DNA of 6,590 bases from an uncultured Porphyromonadaceae bacterium. GTDB taxonomy: Bacteria > Bacteroidota > Bacteroidia > Bacteroidales > Muribaculaceae. Shown in pieces: positions 1-6,590 of this stretch (position 1 is the stretch's first letter; each line of letters opens with the position of its first letter). A model generated the notes under the pieces. The model had not been told where the DNA came from, made no database searches, and saw only the letters and a list, made by a program, of their open reading frames with translations. Position numbers and translations under genes: made by a program. The stretch spans positions 1 through 6,590 of the forward strand of contig UREH01000130.1 in the NCBI GenBank assembly GCA_900546835.1. The letters run 5' to 3'.

Positions 1-16
1 CCCTCACCATTCGGGT

Positions 17-66
17 AAAAAATAGGGCGATGTGTCAAATTATGGATTTTTGACACACCGCCTTAT
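17..66 (-). terminator. Intrinsic terminator after the M16 peptidase gene
   Basis: An inverted repeat pairs 26-39 with 49-62: 14 positions around a 9-base loop. As minus-strand RNA every position pairs, one of them as G·U (30/58). Reading on in the minus direction, the stem is followed by C-T-A and then six T at 17-22, the classic layout of a Rho-independent terminator. It lies about 47 bases past the stop codon of the M16 gene and should end that transcript. Outer bases 22-24 and 64-66 could also pair, but the plus-direction exit has no T-tract, so termination of plus-strand transcription is less likely. Confidence 0.85.
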
Positions 67-76
67 GGGGATTATT

Positions 77-92
77 TCCCGGAGAGCCGGGA
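77..92. other. Small GC-rich stem-loop between the M16 stop and the terminator
   Basis: A perfect 6-bp inverted repeat (TCCCGG and CCGGGA) encloses the 4-base loop AGAG. It lies 16 bases beyond the M16 stop codon in the minus direction, ahead of the larger terminator hairpin. There is no T-tract in the minus direction. In the plus direction it is followed by only four T (93-96). It could protect the mRNA 3' end or be incidental; a stem this short can arise by chance. Confidence 0.35.
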
Positions 93-108
93 TTTTGGTC
101 GAAAGGAT

Positions 109-2934
109 TTACTCGGCGGCGGGCTCGAGGAGCACGACGCGGTAGTTGCCCTGGGCGTTGGCGGCTTTCATGAAGTCCTGAACGTCGGCGGGAGTGAGGG
201 CCTTGTAGGTGTCGGCCGCTCCGTTGAATGTATCGACGCCGTTCTGGGCCTCACCGGCCATGCCGTTGAGCCATCCACCGTTCTTCTCCTTGGCTTCTTC
301 GATATTTTTTACGGCGAACTCAACCACCTTGGCGAGTTCCTCGGGAGTTACGTTGCTCTCCATATTCTTGAATTCCTGGGCGATGTAGTCGAGCACCTGC
401 TGCTGCATCTCAGGCTTCATGGGGAAGGTGGACTGGATGGTGAAGTTCTGGCCGTCGTCCACGCGGTCGAGCGATCCGGAGGCCCAGATGGAGTAGGTGG
501 CACCCATCTCCTCACGCACCTTGTCGAGGAAGCGCTTGGAGAGAATCTGACCGGCTACTTTGGCCAGAGCGCGGTTTTTAGGCGTATAGTCGATGTTGCC
601 GTACTCGATTACGGCGGCATACGTCTGCGGTGTCTGCATCTTTGCCGACGAAACAGTCTGCTTCTCGCCGGCTTTCACGAGGAGGCTCGGAAGAATCTCG
701 GGCTTCACGGTCTTGGCAGCCGCGTCGGCGGGGAGAGTGGCGATATACTGCTCCACGAGCGGGCGGAAGGCATCCATGTCGATGTTGCCTACGAAGAAGA
801 ATGTGTAGTCGGCGGCGTTGGCAGTCATCTTGCGCACTACGTCCTTGAACTGGTCGGCTGTGGCACCATTGATGGCCTCAATGGAAAGAGCGCGGGAACG
901 GGGATTCTCATAAAGGCTCTCGAGCAGGCGGCTCTGGAAGATATATTCGGGAGTGTTGACCTGATTTTTGAGCACACCCTCGAACTGCTTCTGAACGCCC
1001 TCGAACTCAGAAGGCACGACGTTGAAGTTGGTGAAAGTCATATACAGCATCTCCATGGCAGTCGTGAGGTCCTTGGGAGTTGTGGAGCCTGCCACGTCGC
1101 GGAGGTAATTGCCGAACTGGAGGTCGACGCTCACCTGCTTGCCCTGGAGGAATTTCTGAAGGTCCTTGTTGGTGTAGTCGCCGAGCGACATAACTGCATC
1201 GGCGGCATAGGGGAAGAGCACGAGAGTGCTGGCATAAGAGTCGGGGAGCACGGATGTGCCGCCTAAAGCCTGAGCGTCGAAGAGGATTTCGTCGGCCTTG
1301 AACTGAGTGGGCTTCACCACAACCTCAACGCCATTGGAAAGCGTGAGCTTCGTTGCGCCCCACTTCTCTACGGGGGTCTCGCTGACGATTTTGCCGGGAG
1401 CGGGCAGCTGCGGGATAAGCGGCTCAGCCTTCACCTCGTCGACAAAAGCCTCGATATTCTCGGCATCGACCTCGGCCATTGCTGCGGCAAGTTCCTCGGC
1501 GGTGGGCACCTTGACGCCCTCCTTCTCGGGGAGCATGGCCATTACGACGCGGTTGTCGTTGGTGATGAGCTGCTTGAGTGTCTGGTTGATGGCGTCGACG
1601 GGTACGTTGTTGGCCATAAGGCTCATGGTGTTGTACTCATACTCGATGCCGGGCATGGGAGTGCCGTCGATGAAGTGGCGCACGATTTCGCGGGCGTAGG
1701 CGGTGTTGTCGTGCTTCTCGCGGTTGTTGTAAGCGTTTTCGAGGTCGGAGAGATACTGGCTGCGTGCGCGGTCGTACTCAGTGATAGTGAAGCCGCCGCG
1801 GAGAGCGCGGAGCAGTTCACGGTATACCGACTTGAAGGCCGGAATCATATCGTCGCCCTTGGCAACGCCTGTGAGAGAGAGAGCGTCCTCCGAGTTGGCA
1901 AGAAGGTAGTTGGAATAATCAGCCCTGCCAACGGCAAAGGGTGTGGAAGGGTCCATGGCAAGCTCGGTGTAGCGGTTGTTGAGCATCGAGGAAATCATAT
2001 CGAAGATGTAGTCGCTGACCATATATATCATAGTATTGCGCATCTCCTTGGGCATCACCTCGTTTTTGAAGAAGAGGTTGAACATGGGGAACTGCATCTC
2101 CTTGTCGGCGCCGATGGCATAGATAGTGCCTTCGGTGTCGGGCACCTCCTCGGTTTCGCGGGGCTTGGCGTCGGCAGGCATCTCTATGGGGCCGAAAAGC
2201 TCCTTGATTTTGCCCTCGATGCGGTCTACATCGATGTCTCCGACCACGATGATGCCCTGTTGGTCAGGACGATACCACGCTTCGTAGTAGTCGCGTAGCG
2301 CCTGGTGGGGGAAATTGTCGACAACCTCCATCGTGCCGATAGGCAGACGATAGCCGTACTTTGATTCGGGATACATGGTGGGAAGAATCTGCTCGAGGAT
2401 ACGCATGCGGCCCACGTTTCTTGAGCGCCATTCCTCGTGGATGACGCCGCGCTCCTTATCGATTTCCTCGCCGTCGAGCAGGAGATCGTCGGCCCAGTCG
2501 TGGAGAATGAGCAGGCAGGAGTCCTGCACACCTACGCGGGCGGTGGGAACAGCCGAAATGTTGTAGACGGTCTCGTCGGTGCCGGTATAGGCGTTGAGGT
2601 TCTGACCAAATTTCACGCCGACCGACTCAAGCCAGGTTATGAGCTGATTGCCGGGGAAGTTCTTGGTTCCGTTGAAGCACATATGCTCCAGGAAGTGGGC
2701 GAGACCGCGCTGGTCGTCGTTCTCAAGAATCGATCCGACCTTCTGGGCGATGAAGAAGTCTGCCTGACCCTTGGGGGTCTCGTTGTGGCGGATGTAGTAG
2801 TTCAGGCCGTTGGGGAGCACACCGTGGCGCACCTGCGGGTCGGCGGGCAGTTCGTCGGGCTTCTGGGCGAAGCCGGTGAAGGACACCATGGCCATTGCGA
2901 AAGCGGCGAACAGCGTTTTGAAGTTGAATTTCAT
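109..2934 (-). CDS. Exported M16 family zinc metallopeptidase (two-module, PqqL/insulinase-like)
   Basis: This 941-residue protein belongs to peptidase family M16, zinc endopeptidases that enclose and cut peptides or small unfolded proteins. Residues 1-23 form a signal peptide: Lys2 and Lys6, a hydrophobic run LFAAFAMAMVSF, and probable cleavage at GFA|Q. There is no lipobox cysteine, so a periplasmic or secreted location is inferred. The first module (about 35-250) carries the inverted zinc motif HFLEH at 80-84. The ERGVIHEE segment follows, with Glu161 and Glu168; by alignment with pitrilysin Glu168 is the likely third zinc ligand. An M16 C-terminal-type domain follows to about 395. The second half (about 520-935) lacks HxxEH but keeps an RE-x5-Y element (Arg807, Tyr814) typical of the partner domain that contacts substrate. 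About 900-950 residues is usual for this two-module class. The start is fixed by the signal peptide; no Shine-Dalgarno is visible. The natural substrate cannot be told from sequence. Confidence 0.95.
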   Translation of the reverse strand: MKFNFKTLFAAFAMAMVSFTGFAQKPDELPADPQVRHGVLPNGLNYYIRHNETPKGQADFFIAQKVGSILENDDQRGLAHFLEHMCFNGTKNFPGNQLITWLESVGVKFGQNLNAYTGTDETVYNISAVPTARVGVQDSCLLILHDWADDLLLDGEEIDKERGVIHEEWRSRNVGRMRILEQILPTMYPESKYGYRLPIGTMEVVDNFPHQALRDYYEAWYRPDQQGIIVVGDIDVDRIEGKIKELFGPIEMPADAKPRETEEVPDTEGTIYAIGADKEMQFPMFNLFFKNEVMPKEMRNTMIYMVSDYIFDMISSMLNNRYTELAMDPSTPFAVGRADYSNYLLANSEDALSLTGVAKGDDMIPAFKSVYRELLRALRGGFTITEYDRARSQYLSDLENAYNNREKHDNTAYAREIVRHFIDGTPMPGIEYEYNTMSLMANNVPVDAINQTLKQLITNDNRVVMAMLPEKEGVKVPTAEELAAAMAEVDAENIEAFVDEVKAEPLIPQLPAPGKIVSETPVEKWGATKLTLSNGVEVVVKPTQFKADEILFDAQALGGTSVLPDSYASTLVLFPYAADAVMSLGDYTNKDLQKFLQGKQVSVDLQFGNYLRDVAGSTTPKDLTTAMEMLYMTFTNFNVVPSEFEGVQKQFEGVLKNQVNTPEYIFQSRLLESLYENPRSRALSIEAINGATADQFKDVVRKMTANAADYTFFFVGNIDMDAFRPLVEQYIATLPADAAAKTVKPEILPSLLVKAGEKQTVSSAKMQTPQTYAAVIEYGNIDYTPKNRALAKVAGQILSKRFLDKVREEMGATYSIWASGSLDRVDDGQNFTIQSTFPMKPEMQQQVLDYIAQEFKNMESNVTPEELAKVVEFAVKNIEEAKEKNGGWLNGMAGEAQNGVDTFNGAADTYKALTPADVQDFMKAANAQGNYRVVLLEPAAE

Positions 2935-3089
2935 TGGATATGTAAGTTAAATGGATGAATTTCAGAATCAGCAGTGCCGGGAGGGGCGTAAAATCCTACC
3001 GGGACTGGAGGCGGTTCATTTGGATTAGACGCACCGGCAGCAGGAAAAGTTGCATCCGCGTCCGACAAAAAATCAGGACTACGGTAGAA
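2935..3089. other. 155-base intergenic gap between radA and the M16 gene
   Basis: This is the only sizeable gap within the gene row and should hold any promoter for the M16 gene. I found no exact match to the Bacteroidota -7 element TAnnTTTG with a matching -33 TTG. TAACTTAC, about 14 bases before the M16 start codon in the minus direction, is at best a weak partial match. There is no Shine-Dalgarno. A T6 tract (minus strand, 3067-3072) lies about 17 bases past the radA stop, but the only inverted repeat before it has a 3- to 4-bp stem, so I do not call a radA terminator. An imperfect 8-bp inverted repeat pairs 2977-2984 with 2995-3002 with one mismatch; its role is unknown. Confidence 0.5.
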
Positions 3090-4475
3090 TCAGCCGAACA
3101 GATGGCGGAAGGCTTCTTCTACACGCGTCACCTCTACCACCTTAATGTTGAGGCGCGAGATGTCGACTCCTTTGAGAGAATCCTTGGGAATGATAATGGT
3201 CTCGAGGCCAAGCTTGTCGGCTTCGCGCACACGCTGCTCCATGCGCCCGGCCGGGCGGATTTCACCGCTGAGACCCACCTCGCCACTGAGACAGACAGTG
3301 CGCGCCACAGGCATATCGACATTCGACGAGAGGATGGCCGCGATAACGGCCAGGTCGAGCGCCGGATCGGCCACCTTCAGGCCTCCTGCAATGTTGAGAA
3401 ACACGTCCTTTTGGGCGAGTTTGAAGCCCACACGCTTCTCAAGCACGGCAAGGAGCATATTCATGCGCTTGGAGTCGAAACCGGTGACGGAGCGCTGGGG
3501 AGTGCCGTAGGCAGCGGTCGAGACCAGCGCCTGCGCCTCTATAAGAAAGGGACGCACGCCCTCGATGGTCACGCCGATGGCGCAGCCCGAGAGGTCCTGG
3601 CCGTCGTGGCGGCTCAGAAGCATCTCGGAAGGATTTGTAACCTCGCGCAGTCCGCGCTGACACATTTCGTAGATGCCCAGCTCGGATGTGTTGCCGAAAC
3701 GGTTTTTGGTGGCTCGCAGAATGCGGTACATGAACTGACGGTCGCCCTCGAACTGCAGGACCGCGTCGACGATATGCTCCAGCACCTTCGGACCCGCAAG
3801 CGTGCCCTCCTTGTTGATATGGCCGATAAGCAGTACCGGCACATTTTCAGTCTTGGCGTAACGCAGCAGGCGGGCGGCGCATTCGCGTACCTGCGATACC
3901 GACCCGGCGGCCGACTCCAGGGCATCGGAGGCGACGGTCTGGATGGAATCCACTATAAGCAGCTGAGGCTCGATTTCGCGGATATGCTCAAAGATATTTT
4001 CGAGCGACGTCTCGGTGACGATATAACAGTTGTCGCTCAGACGCCCGATGCGGTCGGCGCGCAGGCGGATCTGCTGCGGGCTCTCTTCGCCGGAAACGTA
4101 GAGGATACGTCGCGACTTGATGGAAAGGATGTTCTGGAGCACGAGTGTGGACTTGCCGATACCCGGCTCACCGCCCACAAGCACCATCGAGCCGCTGACG
4201 AGGCCACCGCCGAGCACTCGGTTGAGCTCCTCGGAGGGCATATGGATACGCGTCTCGTCGCCGGCCTTGATTTCGCTGACGCGCTGGGGCGACGTACGCT
4301 GCACGATTCCACCCTTGCGCGGGGACCCGGACCACGAGTCGGCCGACTTCGGAGTCACACGCTCCTCGACCATCGTGTTCCAGGCGCCGCATGCCGGACA
4401 GCGACCCACCCATTTGGGAGAGTCGGCGCCACACTCATTGCAGAACCATACTGTTTTTTCTTTCTGTTTTGCCAT
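3090..4475 (-). CDS. radA: DNA repair/recombination protein RadA (Sms)
   Basis: RadA is a cytosolic RecA-like ATPase that promotes branch migration and processing of recombination intermediates, helping recombinational repair. The 461-residue length matches the family (E. coli RadA is 460). In order: an N-terminal four-cysteine zinc finger (Cys12, Cys15, Cys26, Cys29); Walker A GEPGIGKS at 102-109; Walker B LLIVDS at 172-177; the RadA-specific KNRFG motif at 257-261; and a C-terminal Lon-protease-like domain from about 290 that contains NIAGGLKVADPALDLA at 361-376. That domain is non-proteolytic in the family. The start MAKQKEKTVWFC is chosen because the zinc finger begins right after it. The frame stays open 50 codons further upstream, but that stretch lies inside the preceding methyltransferase gene and looks unlike RadA. 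The gene starts 20 bases after the methyltransferase stop, so co-transcription is likely. No key residue is missing. Confidence 0.97.
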   Translation of the reverse strand: MAKQKEKTVWFCNECGADSPKWVGRCPACGAWNTMVEERVTPKSADSWSGSPRKGGIVQRTSPQRVSEIKAGDETRIHMPSEELNRVLGGGLVSGSMVLVGGEPGIGKSTLVLQNILSIKSRRILYVSGEESPQQIRLRADRIGRLSDNCYIVTETSLENIFEHIREIEPQLLIVDSIQTVASDALESAAGSVSQVRECAARLLRYAKTENVPVLLIGHINKEGTLAGPKVLEHIVDAVLQFEGDRQFMYRILRATKNRFGNTSELGIYEMCQRGLREVTNPSEMLLSRHDGQDLSGCAIGVTIEGVRPFLIEAQALVSTAAYGTPQRSVTGFDSKRMNMLLAVLEKRVGFKLAQKDVFLNIAGGLKVADPALDLAVIAAILSSNVDMPVARTVCLSGEVGLSGEIRPAGRMEQRVREADKLGLETIIIPKDSLKGVDISRLNIKVVEVTRVEEAFRHLFG

Positions 4476-4495
4476 AGGCGGGAGAGAGTTTGATT

Positions 4496-5302
4496 TTATG
4501 TACCGGGCAAGGCGCGTCTGCGGAATTCCGAAAGGACTATGGCCGTAGCCGTAGCCACGTTGAGCGACTCCACTTTCTGTCGTCCCGGCGGGAAGGAAGG
4601 GATAAGCAGACGCGAAGAAACGCACCGCTCAACCTCTGGGGAGATGCCGTTGCCCTCGTTGCCCATCACCACTACCCCACCCTCCGTGAGGGTCGAGCAG
4701 TAGATGTCAGAGCCGTCGAGAAAAGTTCCGTAGACCGGCATTCCGGCTCCGGCGAGACGCCGAAGCTCGGCAGGGAGGTCGACGTAGCGCACCTCCACGC
4801 GGGCAAGAGCACCCATCGTCGACTGGACTACCTTGGGGTTGTATACGTCGGCCGTATCGGTGGAGGCAAGAATGGTCGAGACGCCGAACCAGTCGGCCAG
4901 ACGGATTATAGTGCCGAGATTGCCCGGGTCCTGGATGCAGTCGAGCGCGATAACAAGGTTGCGCGGGTCGGGATGGAAGTCACCCTCCACTGCGGGGATG
5001 TGGCATACTGCCAGCACCCCCTGGGGAGTTTTCTGCAACGACATACGGGCCATATCTCTCTCCGAAGCCGTGAGCAGCGGAGCCGTAAGGGATTCGAGAC
5101 GCGACGCGTTGGCATCGAGCCATGCGGGGGTAGCCACAAGCATGGCCGTCGGGAACACGCCGAGCGTATCAAGCACGCCGCGCGTCCCCTCGATTACGAA
5201 AAGGGAATGCTCGCGACGATAGCGTGTCTGCCGCAGGGAAGCGATGAGCTTGCGCTCGGCGGCCGACGCCGGGCGCGGGCTGCTGGTGAATCGGTTGGCC
5301 AT
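4496..5302 (-). CDS. SpoU/TrmH-family RNA 2'-O-ribose methyltransferase
   Basis: This 268-residue cytosolic enzyme belongs to the SPOUT superfamily, which transfers a methyl group from S-adenosylmethionine to a ribose 2'-hydroxyl of rRNA or tRNA through a knotted fold. The N-terminal part has the substrate-binding-domain look (FVIEGTRGV near 35-43, KTPQGVLAV at 91-99). The catalytic domain has all three SpoU motifs: DPGNLGTIIR at 125-134 (Asn128, Arg134), VVMGNEGNGIS at 211-221 (Glu216), and VESLNVATATAI at 244-255 (Ser246, Asn248). Motif 3 has about four extra residues (FPPGRQK) between the Ile-Pro strand and Ser-Leu-Asn. The start MANRFTSS, eight bases after the guaB stop, is preferred: the open frame continues 48 codons upstream, but only within guaB in another frame and with basic, low-quality sequence. 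No Shine-Dalgarno is visible, so translational coupling to guaB is possible. The exact RNA target (RlmB-like 23S rRNA, tRNA or other) cannot be assigned, so no symbol is given. Confidence 0.93.
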   Translation of the reverse strand: MANRFTSSPRPASAAERKLIASLRQTRYRREHSLFVIEGTRGVLDTLGVFPTAMLVATPAWLDANASRLESLTAPLLTASERDMARMSLQKTPQGVLAVCHIPAVEGDFHPDPRNLVIALDCIQDPGNLGTIIRLADWFGVSTILASTDTADVYNPKVVQSTMGALARVEVRYVDLPAELRRLAGAGMPVYGTFLDGSDIYCSTLTEGGVVVMGNEGNGISPEVERCVSSRLLIPSFPPGRQKVESLNVATATAIVLSEFRRRALPGT

Positions 5303-5310
5303 CTGGAGAA

Positions 5311-6590
<1,280 letters not shown>

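Noticed and set aside
1675..2298. 207-codon plus-strand open frame inside the M16 gene
   Set aside because: Register-aligned mirror of the peptidase coding sequence, with Val/Gly/His-rich composition and no start context or homology that I recognise.
3060..3092. Intrinsic terminator directly after radA
   Set aside because: There is a T6 tract in the minus direction, but the only inverted repeat before it (CTAC/GTAG around one base) is too short and tight to form a stable terminator hairpin.
2955..4493. 512-codon plus-strand open frame opposite radA
   Set aside because: It is in exact antisense codon register with radA, whose zinc finger, Walker and KNRFG motifs are intact. The plus-strand translation is rich in His, Arg, Asp and Ala with no recognisable domain, as expected for the mirror of a gene avoiding TTA, CTA and TCA.
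4476..4625. 50-residue N-terminal extension of RadA
   Set aside because: The extension lies wholly inside the upstream methyltransferase gene and intergenic spacer and is unlike RadA. Start at 4475 gives the family-typical 461 residues, with the zinc finger at the N-terminus.

Overview
The window reads as one end of an assembled contig from a gut-type Bacteroidota genome, most likely order Bacteroidales. This rests on the protein styles: an M16 peptidase with an Ala-Gln signal cleavage site, RadA and GuaB sequences of Bacteroidales type, and three visible gene starts with no Shine-Dalgarno sequence. Base composition is fairly GC-rich, and the codons TTA, CTA and TCA are scarce. A Muribaculaceae- or Alistipes-like genome would fit, but I cannot settle the family from sequence alone.

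All four genes are on the minus strand, so transcription runs from high to low coordinates. First is guaB (IMP dehydrogenase, guanine nucleotide synthesis), which lacks its N-terminus because the contig ends inside it. Eight bases later comes a SpoU/TrmH-family RNA 2'-O-methyltransferase, and 20 bases after that radA (DNA recombination and repair ATPase). These three look like one transcription unit. A 155-base gap follows, then a 941-residue exported M16 zinc metallopeptidase. A strong intrinsic terminator lies just beyond it at about 17-66. The genes are housekeeping; their proximity suggests co-transcription, not a dedicated pathway.

The most noteworthy observation is technical. The last 15 bases (6576-6590) exactly match the start of the Tn5 mosaic-end sequence used in Nextera-type libraries, and they break the conserved guaB reading frame. 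They are almost certainly untrimmed adapter, so natural sequence ends at about 6575. I found no CRISPR array, tRNA, rRNA, insertion sequence, prophage or toxin-antitoxin signature, and no evidence of an undescribed system.
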